This document shows, piece by piece, positions 42,991 through 51,782 of a stretch of DNA of 64,000 nt. Numbering within the stretch: the first letter of the stretch is position 1; each line of letters starts with the position of its first letter. Under the pieces are notes generated by a model. The model worked only from the letters and a program-made list of their open reading frames with translations, made no database searches and was not told where the DNA came from. Source of the DNA: GCA-2401155 sp045047085 (GTDB taxonomy: Bacteria; Pseudomonadota; Alphaproteobacteria; Rhizobiales; Rhizobiaceae); contig JASFYT010000036.1 in NCBI GenBank assembly GCA_045047085.1, positions 1 through 64,000 on the forward strand, given 5' to 3'. A program made the position numbers and the translations under genes.

Positions 42991-43329
42991 ATGACATACA
43001 TTGTCGACGACAAATGCATTAAGTGCAAACACATGGATTGTGTGGAAGTTTGCCCCGTAGATTGCTTCTATGAAGGCGAAAATATGCTTGTCATTCATCC
43101 TGACGAATGCATCGATTGCGGCGTTTGCGAGCCTGAATGCCCGGTTGAGGCAATCAAACCGGATACCGAGCCCGGTATTGAACAATGGTTGACGGTAAAT
43201 GCTGAATATGCCGAGAAATGGCCAAACATCACCATAAAAAGAGACGCCCCTGCCGATGCGGAAAAATATGACGGTGAAGAAGGTAAGTTCGAAAAATACT
43301 TCTCGGAAAAACCCGGTACTGGAGACTGA
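42991..43329 (+). CDS. fdxA: 7Fe ferredoxin FdxA
   Basis: 112-residue [3Fe-4S][4Fe-4S] ferredoxin; a low-potential electron carrier. Cysteine pattern: CIKCKHMDCVEVCPVDCF, then ECIDCGVCEPECPVEAI. The C-terminal extension (EQWLTVNAEYAEKWPNI, EKYFSEKPGTGD) is typical of the alphaproteobacterial FdxA. The ATG at 42991 has AGGAAC just upstream; a start at 42964 is unlikely. It lies between the S4 gene and carD, a conserved order. Confidence 0.95.
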   Translation: MTYIVDDKCIKCKHMDCVEVCPVDCFYEGENMLVIHPDECIDCGVCEPECPVEAIKPDTEPGIEQWLTVNAEYAEKWPNITIKRDAPADAEKYDGEEGKFEKYFSEKPGTGD

Positions 43330-43681
43330 TCCGAGGGGAGACTCAAGCACCTAGATTAACCATCTATTAGGAAATACAACCTGCTGAATTGATCTCCGCG
43401 AGATAAAGTTGATTTTTGCGTAAAAACATGTTAATTATATATTATACGATCAACCATTAGGCAGTCGTTGACCATTGCGTCTCAGCGACACATTTACGGG
43501 CGCCTCGCTACTTTTTGACAACACTAACAACACATGACCCAATATTCATCAATTGGGCCCTGTGATTTTTTGTTGTTTCTTGAAGAGTAACGCCTTATTC
43601 AAACGCCGGTTTGGCCTGATCTATTAAAAACAATGTACCAAAATCCTCAAATATATGAGGGCCGCAGGGAGTGCGTTAAAT
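43330..43681. other. Intergenic region upstream of carD
   Basis: 352 bases without a convincing ORF. TTGACA at about 43516 and TTGACC at about 43467 are possible -35 boxes, with only weak -10 matches. CCCAAT/ATTGGG forms a hairpin (about 43537-43556) followed after eight bases by a T-run. CCTCA/TGAGG forms another just before the carD ribosome site. A long, folded carD leader is possible. Confidence 0.4.
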
Positions 43682-44299
43682 ATGGCTAGCAGTAAAAAAT
43701 CAACACAGCGTCAAGGTTTCAAAATCGGTGAATATATCGTTTATCCAGCCCATGGCGTCGGTCAAATTACCGCAATTGAAGAGCAGGAAGTAGCTGGCTA
43801 CTCGCTCGAACTATTCGTCATTGATTTTGCTCAGGACAAATTAACCCTGCGCGTGCCTTTGGCAAAAGTTGAATCAGCAGGAATGCGCAAGCTTTCCGAA
43901 GATATCCGCATTGATAAATCACTCAGAACCGTTCAGGGCCGCGCTCGAGTAAAGCGTACCATGTGGAGCCGTCGCGCTCAGGAATATGAAGCGAAGATCA
44001 ATTCAGGTGATCTAATCCAGATTGCTGAAGTTGTCCGCGACCTGTTCCGCTCTGAAAACCAGCCAGAGCAATCCTACAGTGAGCGCCAGCTTTATGAAGC
44101 CTCATTGGATCGCATGGCTCGCGAAATTTCTGTTGTTAACAAAATTTCCTCAACCGAAGCTATTGTTCTCATTGAGAAACATCTGGCTCTTGGACCAAAA
44201 CGGGGACCGAAAACAGAAGAAGCACCAGCAGCAGCAAATGAGGCCGGCGTAGCAAATGACGATGCCCCAAAAGCAGATGGTAAAGAAGCCGCTGCTTAG
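43682..44299 (+). CDS. carD: CarD family transcriptional regulator
   Basis: 205 residues. CarD binds RNA polymerase beta and stabilises open promoter complexes. The N-terminal Tudor-like RNAP-interaction domain is FKIGEYIVYPAHGVGQITAIEEQEVAGYSLELFVIDF; the helical DNA-binding half contains VQGRARVKRTMWSRRAQEYEAKINSGD and YSERQLYEASLDRMARE. The C-terminal 30 residues are Ala/Glu-rich. The ATG at 43682 fits the family start. A strong terminator follows. Confidence 0.95.
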   Translation: MASSKKSTQRQGFKIGEYIVYPAHGVGQITAIEEQEVAGYSLELFVIDFAQDKLTLRVPLAKVESAGMRKLSEDIRIDKSLRTVQGRARVKRTMWSRRAQEYEAKINSGDLIQIAEVVRDLFRSENQPEQSYSERQLYEASLDRMAREISVVNKISSTEAIVLIEKHLALGPKRGPKTEEAPAAANEAGVANDDAPKADGKEAAA

Positions 44300-44330
44300 A
44301 TTTTGCATCTCTGATTTCTATTGATTTTAT

Positions 44331-44365
44331 AAAGCCTGGAGGCTTTTCTCCGGGCTTTATTTTTG
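44331..44365 (+). terminator. Rho-independent terminator of carD
   Basis: An 11-bp stem AAAGCCTGGAG/CTCCGGGCTTT (one G-U pair) with a 6-base loop GCTTTT is followed by ATTTTTG. It lies 32 bases after the carD stop and overlaps the 3' end of the convergent DUF4345 gene. Confidence 0.88.
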
Positions 44366-44770
44366 TCTGGACATATCCAACCAGTATGCAAGTAGCGGAA
44401 ATGCGATCAATTCAAGCGCCAGTGACGGGGCAATATTAGCACTAAAGATCACATCCATATCAAACGCACTCAGCCTGAAAAGACCGGCCACTGCGATAAT
44501 CCCACAAAGAATAATTAACGTTGGACGCATACCCTCCAATTTGGCCCCGCCAATCAAAAACGCAGCCCCAACCCCAAACCAAACCCCGCCAATAAAGCGG
44601 ATATGATTGTCCTGCACCCCAAAGGTAATGACATCCTTGACGGTGATGAAATCGGGCGAAATCTGCCAACCCAGCGTTCGCATCCCGCCTGCACCGACAT
44701 TCACCCCCATCAACATGATAACAGCGCCGACCAAAACCAGAACGGCCCTCAAAACAGGACTATTTTTCAA
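44357..44770 (-). CDS. DUF4345-type small membrane protein
   Basis: About 137 residues with four hydrophobic helices: VLRAVLVLVGAVIMLMGVNVGAGG, then IRFIGGVWFGVGAAFLIGG, RPTLIILCGIIAVAGLFRLSAF and LALELIAFPLLAYWL. This matches the four-helix DUF4345 layout; function unknown. I chose TTG at 44770 because GAGGA lies nine bases upstream and the resulting start (KNSPVLRAVLV) fits the family. In-frame codons upstream to 44860 would overlap the M48 gene. Confidence 0.7.
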   Translation of the reverse strand: MKNSPVLRAVLVLVGAVIMLMGVNVGAGGMRTLGWQISPDFITVKDVITFGVQDNHIRFIGGVWFGVGAAFLIGGAKLEGMRPTLIILCGIIAVAGLFRLSAFDMDVIFSANIAPSLALELIAFPLLAYWLDMSRQK

Positions 44771-44798
44771 ATTTTTAATTCCTCGAACCACACCAAAA

Positions 44799-46352
44799 TT
44801 AGCTCCGGTCAGTGATAACCTTATATTGTTGACCGGGCCGCACCTTTGCACCGGGGCCAAGTGAATTCAATACTTTAAAGAGTTTTACCCTGCTACTGAC
44901 ACCACGCATGCGCCGCGTCAGGCTTCCCAATGTATCGCGATCACCAGCCGTAACAATTTTTACGCGCAGCGGAGAAAGGGCTGCAATTTCTTTCTCGCTC
45001 AATATACGAAGGCTGGCAGTAATTTCTTTCGAAATCGCCTGAATCTGCAAATTGGACTGGGGGGCGGCAGTAATAAATCGATATAGCTGGCCGCCATTTC
45101 TGATCACCATAATACGAAACCGCCATCCATCCGCCGCCGCCAATGCAGTAGCTGAAGAAAGTCCATTGACCGTTTCTTCGCGAATGGTTTCATTTATCAG
45201 CCCGTTTATCCAGCCACTTTTTAAATATCTTGTCAGGCTCTTCGTAGGCGAAAGCACGGCCGCATCAAATCTGGTCGCAACATCAGATGGCCCGGTAAGC
45301 GTTACCGCATGGGGTTGATTATGAATGGTGAAACCCTTGGGTGCCCGAAAGCTGATACCAAGCCCGGCATGGGTGAAAACCTGCCCACGCACAAACCCCT
45401 CATCAGCCGTATCACCGTATAGCAGGCCCGAAATTCCCTCAAGATAACGTTCGCGGGAACGTTCTCCGACACCTGGAGCTCCAAAGAAACGGGCATGGCG
45501 TTTTGCCAGCAGCACCCGCGCCGGTGTGGTGGGATGGCTCGACAGGAAATTACCAATACCAGATTTTCCAATTTTTTTGGATTTCAACTGGCGAAATTTA
45601 TTCATCGTTTCCAAAAAACGCCCCGCAGAAAACGGATCAAATCCAGCGCGGCCAATCATACGAATGCTGATTGCATCCGCCTGTAATTCCTGATCCTTGG
45701 AAAAATCCGAAAGGCGAATTTTATTGGCAGCAAGTGCTATTTTCCCGGCCCGACTGCCCCCGAGCACACTATCAACCACATCCTTGCCAAGTGCGGAAGA
45801 CGAAACCCTCTCCCGTCGCAAAATCGCATGATTAGAAGAAACATGGGCCATCTCATGAGCGATAACAGCAGCAAGCTCGGAACTGTCATTGGCCAAACCC
45901 AAAAGGCCACGTGTCACATAAAGAAAGCCACCCGGCAGCGCAAAGGCGTTGATCTTGGGTGAATTGAGAACCGTAATTTTATAAACCCGCGCCGGATCCT
46001 GCGAAACAGAAACCAACCTGCCAACAATCAGGGCAAGCAAAGTTTCTGCATTCTTGTCAGAATACTCGCCGCCATATTTCGAAAGCACCAGGGGATGCTC
46101 TTTCGCCCCAAGTTTTTCCTGAGGGTCGTCGGGCCTGACCCAAGAACTTTTAAGACTGTTGGAATTTGAACCGTCATAGACGCAAGATGTAAGCCCACCC
46201 GCAACCACCAATAAGATTGATAGCGTACAAACACGCCTCGCCCACCCATTTGAAGGGTAAACGAAAAATCCTCGACGCACCTCGCGTCGAGAAATATCAA
46301 ATTGGTCAGTCTTGAATGTCAGAACCGATATCCTCAAACGAACTCGTGTCAA
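44799..46352 (-). CDS. M48 family zinc metalloprotease lipoprotein (BepA-like)
   Basis: About 500 residues. A signal segment ending LSILLVVAGGLTSC looks like a lipobox, so the protein is probably a periplasmic lipoprotein. The metallopeptidase domain has AAVIAHEMAHVSSNHAI (HExxH) and the third ligand Glu in FSKDQELQADAISIRMIGRAGFDP; FLSSHPTTPARVLLAKRHA is also typical. The C-terminal part includes a LysM-like stretch (GDRDTLGSLTRRMRG to KVRPGQQYKVI). BepA-like proteases check outer-membrane protein assembly. The ATG at 46352 adds about 30 residues before the signal; a later GTG or TTG start is possible. Confidence 0.85.
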   Translation of the reverse strand: MTRVRLRISVLTFKTDQFDISRREVRRGFFVYPSNGWARRVCTLSILLVVAGGLTSCVYDGSNSNSLKSSWVRPDDPQEKLGAKEHPLVLSKYGGEYSDKNAETLLALIVGRLVSVSQDPARVYKITVLNSPKINAFALPGGFLYVTRGLLGLANDSSELAAVIAHEMAHVSSNHAILRRERVSSSALGKDVVDSVLGGSRAGKIALAANKIRLSDFSKDQELQADAISIRMIGRAGFDPFSAGRFLETMNKFRQLKSKKIGKSGIGNFLSSHPTTPARVLLAKRHARFFGAPGVGERSRERYLEGISGLLYGDTADEGFVRGQVFTHAGLGISFRAPKGFTIHNQPHAVTLTGPSDVATRFDAAVLSPTKSLTRYLKSGWINGLINETIREETVNGLSSATALAAADGWRFRIMVIRNGGQLYRFITAAPQSNLQIQAISKEITASLRILSEKEIAALSPLRVKIVTAGDRDTLGSLTRRMRGVSSRVKLFKVLNSLGPGAKVRPGQQYKVITDRS

Positions 46353-46680
46353 AAACCTGCATCAAATCCAAATGTAGCACAATCTGAAAAGTGATAGTCA
46401 GTTTTCAGAAAAATTGTCGTCAAAACAAACCAATAGGTAAAGTCAGATTGTCACATCCTTAGCAATTAATTATGCAAAAAATGTGAACTAATTATTTTCA
46501 ATGAAGATTTTTCACAATGTCATAGGCTTTTACTACAGCAAATACCAGCTTTACCACTTCTGATACCTCGGGATCAGGCTTAATAGGCTGTACCTAAGGC
46601 CAAACCCATTGACTAAAGCATCACGCGCATTGGTTTCGATGAGAATTGCAACACTACCGGAAAAGAAGTGTCGCCAAAAC
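46353..46680. other. Intergenic region between aldo/keto reductase and M48 protease
   Basis: 328 bases, AT-rich, no real ORF. It contains copy B of the palindromic repeat and presumably the M48 promoter. The rest shows nothing I can name. Confidence 0.45.
46376..46428. repeat. Dispersed palindromic intergenic repeat, copy B
   Basis: Begins AGCACAATCTGAAAAGTG and ends with AAATTGTCGTCAAAACAA. It aligns without gaps to copy A at 8578-8630. The left arm AGCACAAT is intact, while the right arm has changed from ATTGTGC to ATTGTCG, so the outer pairing is partly lost. It lies 24 bases upstream of the M48 protease start. Confidence 0.6.
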
Positions 46681-47673
46681 TTAACAGTAACGTTCAGCGC
46701 CGATCAGTTGAATGTCCGAATACCGGTCTCCATGAGCCCAGCCAATTGGCAGGATTTCTTCAATCTTTGCCAGATCATCAGCACTCAATTTAAGTGCAGC
46801 TGCGTCCACATCCTCACGAAAATGCTTCACCGTACGAGTACCCGGAATCGGGATCATAAAATCTCCCTGAGCCAATACCCATGCCATCGCCAGCGACGCA
46901 GTTGTTGTCCCCATATCTGAAGCCATTTTCTTGAATGGTACCAGCGCTTTCACATTGGCGCTAAAATTTGGTTCCATAAAACGCGGTGAATTCTTGCGGA
47001 AATCCATATCGCCAAAGCCGGTCACATCCAGCGTCTTATCAGCAAACATGCCACGTCCCAAAGGAGAGAACGGCACAAAGGCAACGCCCAATTCTTTACA
47101 GGTTTGAATCACACCAAGTTCCGGCACCCGTGTCCAAAGCGAGTATTCACTCTGCACCGCCATAACTGGATACACTGCATGAGCACGCCGAAGGGATGAC
47201 GGTGAAATTTCGGAAAACCCGATGCCACCAATCTTGCCTTCATCCTTGAAACGCACCAGCGTTTCCATCACATCTTCAATCGGGAAATTATGATCGCGTC
47301 GGTGAATATAATAAAGCGCCACATGTTCAACGCCCAACCTCGTCAAGGATTTTTCAAGTTCCGCCCGCAAATGCTCCGGCGAATTGTTAAAACCGCGCGC
47401 ATTGGTTTCGGGATTACGGTAAATACCACCCTTGGTGGCAATAGTAAATTCATGCGGGTTCTGCTTCAAAAATGACCCGATGGCTTTTTCAGAAACCCCG
47501 TTGCCGTAAATATTGGCTGTATCAAGGAAATCAATACCCATATCAATGGCAAATGCCAGCGTCGCATGGCTCTCCGCCTCATCTGTTGCGCCGTAAAATC
47601 CGGCAAAACTCATACAGCCAAGCCCGATGGCTGAGACCATTGGCCCGTTTTTTCCCAGTTGACGTTTTTCCAT
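46681..47673 (-). CDS. Aldo/keto reductase
   Basis: 330 residues; NADPH-dependent carbonyl reduction, substrate unknown. The (alpha/beta)8 family tetrad is visible: Asp and Tyr in IDFLDTANIYGNGVSEKAIG, Lys in FTIATKGGIYR, and His in ALYYIHRRDHN. Other signatures are RQLGKNGPMVSAIGLGCMSFAGFYG and IPIPGTRTVKHFREDVDAA. It resembles the YajO/IolS-like AKR13 group. The ATG at 47673 has a strong GAGGAGGA site four bases upstream. Confidence 0.9.
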   Translation of the reverse strand: MEKRQLGKNGPMVSAIGLGCMSFAGFYGATDEAESHATLAFAIDMGIDFLDTANIYGNGVSEKAIGSFLKQNPHEFTIATKGGIYRNPETNARGFNNSPEHLRAELEKSLTRLGVEHVALYYIHRRDHNFPIEDVMETLVRFKDEGKIGGIGFSEISPSSLRRAHAVYPVMAVQSEYSLWTRVPELGVIQTCKELGVAFVPFSPLGRGMFADKTLDVTGFGDMDFRKNSPRFMEPNFSANVKALVPFKKMASDMGTTTASLAMAWVLAQGDFMIPIPGTRTVKHFREDVDAAALKLSADDLAKIEEILPIGWAHGDRYSDIQLIGAERYC

Positions 47674-47785
47674 TTTGTCCTCCTCACAATACGAACCGAA
47701 AAGGAACAATCCCCAGCCAGCATCAATCACAAAGAGGTCCCACACGGTTATGCTTGCGTCAACTAAAAGGTCAACAATTCTTAGT

Positions 47786-48286
47786 TCATTTTAGCTGCAT
47801 TGAATTGACCAGCATTTGAGTAAGTCCACCAGCAATCAAAGGTAGAAACAAAGAAACGCCAAAGCGGATCATCGTTAGCTTCCAACCATAAAAGCCAACT
47901 TCGATCGGCACCTTGATTAACGACAAAGTGGCAAGCGATGTGAGGAAGGTCATGATCACTGCAAGTCCCGCACCCGCCTTATAAAGGGCAGCCACCAAGG
48001 GCATGCCAAACACCCCAGCAACGGGTGTGATGATGCCTGCAATCCATGCCAGAAAAATTCCCCTCCAACCAGAAGAGTCCGATAACCAGTTTTCGATAAA
48101 CTCCTTCGGAATCACTGCCTCGGCAAAGCCTGCAAGCAAAACAGCAATAACCATAATCGGCGCAAATCGGAGCAGTTGGTCTCCACTGCCCTTTATCGCA
48201 GAAGAAAAAACCCCTGGCCCCTGCGACCACGCATAGGCGGCAACACTGGCCAGCAATAGTGCCAGAAAAATCATCGGGAATTTCAT
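47786..48286 (-). CDS. Membrane permease, ArsP_1/DUF318-like
   Basis: 166 residues with four or five hydrophobic segments: FPMIFLALLLASVAAYAW, LLRFAPIMVIAVLLAGFAEAVIP, WRGIFLAWIAGIITPVAGVFGMPLVAALYKAGAGLAVIMTFLTS and FGVSLFLPLIAGGLTQMLV. The motif G-I-I-T-P-V-x-G-V-F-G-M-P-L-V-A is typical of predicted permeases of the ArsP_1 clan, but the protein is about half the usual length, so it may dimerise. The start overlaps the end of the phosphotransferase-like gene by four bases, so it is translationally coupled to it. It may export a modified product; this is inference from context. Confidence 0.7.
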   Translation of the reverse strand: MKFPMIFLALLLASVAAYAWSQGPGVFSSAIKGSGDQLLRFAPIMVIAVLLAGFAEAVIPKEFIENWLSDSSGWRGIFLAWIAGIITPVAGVFGMPLVAALYKAGAGLAVIMTFLTSLATLSLIKVPIEVGFYGWKLTMIRFGVSLFLPLIAGGLTQMLVNSMQLK

Positions 48287-50946
48287 GATATTTCTCCATC
48301 TACTGATTCCAAAATTTCTACATATCCAGCTTCGCCATTGATCCTTATCCTGTCACCAGTTTGGATAATTTTGGTTGCATCAATCACCCCTACCACCGCT
48401 GGTATTCCGTATTCACGAGCAATCACCGAGCCATGTGTCATCAACCCGCCAACCTCAGTCACGAGACCGGCAGCATTTACAAATAGCGGTGTCCAACCTG
48501 GATCAGTAAAAGGAGCAATCAGTATCTCGCCCGGATGCAGTGTTTCAACTGACGGGTCCAAAACTACTTTGACAACCCCTTCCACCATCCCAGCTGAAAC
48601 GGGACTCCCCATCAGCGCCCCTTCCGGTGCGCCCTCTGTGTCGTAGCTGGCTGTCGGGATTTCCCCTTCGCCAGTAATCACCCGAGGCGGCGTCATTTTT
48701 TGAAAATGTTCAAAGTCCCGTTTTCGCTGAATGATCTCGCTTTTGGCAATCCAGTCTCCATTTTCAAATCCAGTATGCAATTCAGGCAAGGAATAAAACC
48801 ATACGTCATCTTCATGTTCAGTTTTTCCATCTTTCCACATTTTTTGTCCGGCATTTTTAATCACCGGCTTTGTGATATCCAGCAAACGTATGAGCAAAAA
48901 CTTGTGGTGTTCGCGAAGCGGAAATAGATTCCGGATCACATAGGTCATACGCCGTACAAAAGGCGCCCGGATAAATCCCCAAAAACCGTTTCCAGCCGTC
49001 GCAATAATTTTCTCATTTGCCCGGTGATTTTCATCAATCAAACTTTGATAGTGCTCGCGATGCGCGCCCTTTTTGCCAGACTTAAGCATACCTGCAACCA
49101 TGGCTAAAAGTGAGCTTCCATCCTCGCGCCAACGCGGACGATAAAGATCGATTTCCGATGGTCCACGGGCACCATATTTTGCAATGAACGCATCCCATTG
49201 TTTCAAAAATTCATCCCCGCCGGGAAGCTTCGCACAATCGGCGATCCTCTTTTGCCAACTAATTTCAACGTCACCCAAACAAGCCGTCAATTTCATGTGG
49301 CCACGCGCGGCATCAGCCACATCCCCCAACGCTAAATCCATTTCCGTTGTCACATTTCCTTCCAAACCCCGCATCAAAGAATCCAACGTTTCTGAACTGG
49401 CACGGCGCTCCATAACATTAGCCAGAAGCTTCATTGCAAACATACTGGCAAGCAGCCGCTCCCGCCACGGCGCGATGGTATGAATGAGATTTTTCAACTC
49501 ATTCCTGCAAATAACCAATTGTTCGGAAGTGCTCGAGGCCTGGTCTATATTGGCTGCGACCAGCGCCACGCGATCATCCATGAACCGGGACATTTCGTTG
49601 GGAAAATCATAATATTTTTTGAATAGCAAACATGATTTGGTTTTCCAGATCACCGGCAATACAATTGGCAAAATATTGCTAATTTTTATCTTGGTTGAAC
49701 GTCTGGGATGATTTTGTATCCAGCCTGTTAAAATCTTTCCCACAAGATGGTCGGCCTTTCCAACCAAAATTGGAAACACTTTCCGCCCGATTTTATGGTT
49801 TAGTATATTGGACGCTTCGCCATAAAGCCGTCCGCCAACAGGCACCACATAATCCGATTCCCCGGTTATTTCATTCCGCCCAACCGGAACAATTGAACGA
49901 AACAATGACATGGAGAGAGGCGGCATGGCATCGGTCATCACCTGAAAATGGTTGAAGCTGATATAGATTTTTTGCGCGTCTTCTTGTCCTTCAGGCAAAG
50001 GGTATAATGAAGTAATCGGTCGTGATTGAGTGATGTAAATTTCCCCATCCGCAATCGCCCATTCAATATCCTGCGGTTTGCCATAAAGCGTTTCAATTTT
50101 CATTCCAACATTTGCCAACGTCAATATTTCCTTGTCACTCAAAGTTGCTGAATGACGCCGCTCATCGTCTAGATCAATGGTTTTCGTGCCACCGCCCTCA
50201 ATCGGCAGAATGGCAATTTTCTTATCACCAATCTGCTTTTTTATAATCTCGCCGGAAGACTTGTCGATCTGATAAAGATCGGCTGAAACAAGACCGGAAA
50301 CCAACGCTTCGCCAATACCAAAACTAGCATCAATTGAAATGACATTGCGCTTGCCGTTCACCGGATCAGCCGTGAACATAATGCCGGAAGCTTCCGGCAA
50401 AATCATCTTCTGCACCACCACACTAAGTGCCACATCCTTATGATCAAACCCGTTCTGCACCCGGTATAGAATCGCCCGGTCGGTGAACAGTGAAATGAAG
50501 CAATTCTTGACCGATTGCTCCAGCGCTTCCACACCGATGATATTAAGGTAAGTGTCTTGCTGCCCCGCGAAGGAGGCTTGCGGCAAATCTTCCGCAGTAG
50601 CAGATGAACGTATCGCATAGGCGCATTTCGCATCATTTTTACGCCATGCCACGTCCAGCGGCTTCTTTAAATCTTCCGGCAGGGAAAGCCTACCCAGCAT
50701 TTTACGCACTTCTGCTCCAACTTTTCTCACCCGGTCCAAATCATCAACTCTGAGACCATCGAGCATCGCGTATAGCTCTTTCTCCTTCGGCGAAATAAAC
50801 GCCTCATAGGCATCGGTCGTAACACAAAACCCCGGCGGTACATTAAAGCCCGCTTTGGTCATCACGCCAAGATTGGCACCCTTTCCGCCCACATCACCAA
50901 TGTCGGCTGCAGAAATAGAATCGAAATAGCGAATAAGCTTTCCCAT
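48283..50946 (-). CDS. PEP synthase-related enzyme with rifampin-phosphotransferase-like domain order
   Basis: 887 residues. The N-terminal ATP-grasp domain (about 1-320) has GDVGGKGANLGVMTKAGFNVPPGF, YAIRSSATAEDLPQASFAGQQDTYLN, GIMFTADPVNGKRN and ITQSRPITSLY. A central domain of about 450 residues follows with no match I know. The C-terminal swivelling domain has the phosphohistidine GGLMTHGSVIAREYGIP (His838). The PEP-binding barrel of true PEP synthase is absent. ATP domain, middle domain, terminal His domain is the layout of rifampin phosphotransferase (RPH), which moves the ATP beta-phosphate to the drug. The substrate here is unknown. It is cotranscribed with a TetR gene (23 bases upstream) and a permease (4-base overlap). 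Confidence 0.8.
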   Translation of the reverse strand: MGKLIRYFDSISAADIGDVGGKGANLGVMTKAGFNVPPGFCVTTDAYEAFISPKEKELYAMLDGLRVDDLDRVRKVGAEVRKMLGRLSLPEDLKKPLDVAWRKNDAKCAYAIRSSATAEDLPQASFAGQQDTYLNIIGVEALEQSVKNCFISLFTDRAILYRVQNGFDHKDVALSVVVQKMILPEASGIMFTADPVNGKRNVISIDASFGIGEALVSGLVSADLYQIDKSSGEIIKKQIGDKKIAILPIEGGGTKTIDLDDERRHSATLSDKEILTLANVGMKIETLYGKPQDIEWAIADGEIYITQSRPITSLYPLPEGQEDAQKIYISFNHFQVMTDAMPPLSMSLFRSIVPVGRNEITGESDYVVPVGGRLYGEASNILNHKIGRKVFPILVGKADHLVGKILTGWIQNHPRRSTKIKISNILPIVLPVIWKTKSCLLFKKYYDFPNEMSRFMDDRVALVAANIDQASSTSEQLVICRNELKNLIHTIAPWRERLLASMFAMKLLANVMERRASSETLDSLMRGLEGNVTTEMDLALGDVADAARGHMKLTACLGDVEISWQKRIADCAKLPGGDEFLKQWDAFIAKYGARGPSEIDLYRPRWREDGSSLLAMVAGMLKSGKKGAHREHYQSLIDENHRANEKIIATAGNGFWGFIRAPFVRRMTYVIRNLFPLREHHKFLLIRLLDITKPVIKNAGQKMWKDGKTEHEDDVWFYSLPELHTGFENGDWIAKSEIIQRKRDFEHFQKMTPPRVITGEGEIPTASYDTEGAPEGALMGSPVSAGMVEGVVKVVLDPSVETLHPGEILIAPFTDPGWTPLFVNAAGLVTEVGGLMTHGSVIAREYGIPAVVGVIDATKIIQTGDRIRINGEAGYVEILESVDGEIS

Positions 50947-50969
50947 GAGGTCTCCTTTTGCGATTTCCT

Positions 50970-51722
50970 TTATCGAGCAATTGCGCCCTGTAGGAACATT
51001 GTCAGGATAATTTCGGTATCTTTGTCCACATTAAGCGGGCGGTTGATTTGGACCGGTGCAAACAATGAGAACTGCATGAGGTGCCCATTTAGAATAAGAG
51101 CCAAATCAGCAGCAGACACATCCTTGCGCAAGGTTCCTGATTTTTGGTGACGCTCCAGATACCGGGCAACATGACCCAATGTAGAGGGCGAATTTTTCCT
51201 TATCCGCATCAGATATTCCCGTTCCGCCGTTTGCAGGGAATAGAGAATTTTTGCCAGTTCCAAATTATCGCTGAAAAACTGCAGTGCGATAGTGATGACT
51301 TTTCGCAAATCCCGTTCAAGTGAAACATCCTGCGCACTCAAGATCGATTGGATGTCCAGACGTGGATGCAATTGATTCACAAAGCTTGTAAGCAAATTTT
51401 CCTTGTCACCAAAATGACGATAAAGGGTCGCAATCCCAAGTCCCGCCTCACTGGCAATTTGTTCCATGGTGCAGGCGATGAACCCGTTATTGGCAATGAC
51501 TATTTTGGCCGCCAAAAAAACCCGGCTTTTGATATCCGCCTGCAGGTCCGGTGTTATAAGGTTTTCAGCTGCCAGCCGCTCCAGCAGGCTCTCCTTGCTA
51601 CCAATGCGCCGATAGAGCGTTGCCCGCGACAGCCCTGTGCGTTCCTGCAACTGATCCAGCGTAAAATCTCCACCGATTTCGCAGAACAGGCTAATTGCAG
51701 CAGTTTGGATTTGGTCAGGCAA
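50970..51722 (-). CDS. TetR/AcrR regulator with two tandem DNA-binding domains
   Basis: 250 residues. Two TetR-type HTH units occur in series: residues about 20-48 (FTLDQLQERTGLSRATLYRRIGSKESLL) and 84-112 (CTMEQIASEAGLGIATLYRHFGDKENLL). Each ends with the family L-Y-R-x-(I/F)-G-x-K-E-x-L-L. A single C-terminal ligand/dimer domain follows (about 120-250). Normal TetR proteins have one HTH and about 200 residues. The start is TTG at 51722. A palindrome lies within its own promoter, so autorepression with control of the downstream phosphotransferase-like and permease genes is likely. Confidence 0.87.
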   Translation of the reverse strand: MPDQIQTAAISLFCEIGGDFTLDQLQERTGLSRATLYRRIGSKESLLERLAAENLITPDLQADIKSRVFLAAKIVIANNGFIACTMEQIASEAGLGIATLYRHFGDKENLLTSFVNQLHPRLDIQSILSAQDVSLERDLRKVITIALQFFSDNLELAKILYSLQTAEREYLMRIRKNSPSTLGHVARYLERHQKSGTLRKDVSAADLALILNGHLMQFSLFAPVQINRPLNVDKDTEIILTMFLQGAIAR

Positions 51723-51749
51723 AGTAGAGTCTTCCCTAATGGTACAAAT

Positions 51750-51782
51750 GATATGATAGCCTATCTAATCGTATCATGTCAA
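51750..51782 (-). promoter_or_regulatory. Sigma-70-type promoter with embedded operator palindrome for the TetR operon
   Basis: On the minus strand TTGACA (51782-51777), 18 bases, TATCAT (51758-51753). Within it lies the 21-bp imperfect palindrome 51750-51770 with core GATAG-C-CTATC and outer arms GAT/ATC. A repressor bound here would block RNA polymerase. The predicted transcript starts about 25 bases before the TTG start codon. Confidence 0.65.

Noticed and set aside
48283..50946. Simple annotation as PEP synthase (ppsA)
   Set aside because: The PEP-binding TIM barrel is absent and the phosphohistidine domain is at the extreme C-terminus, unlike PpsA.
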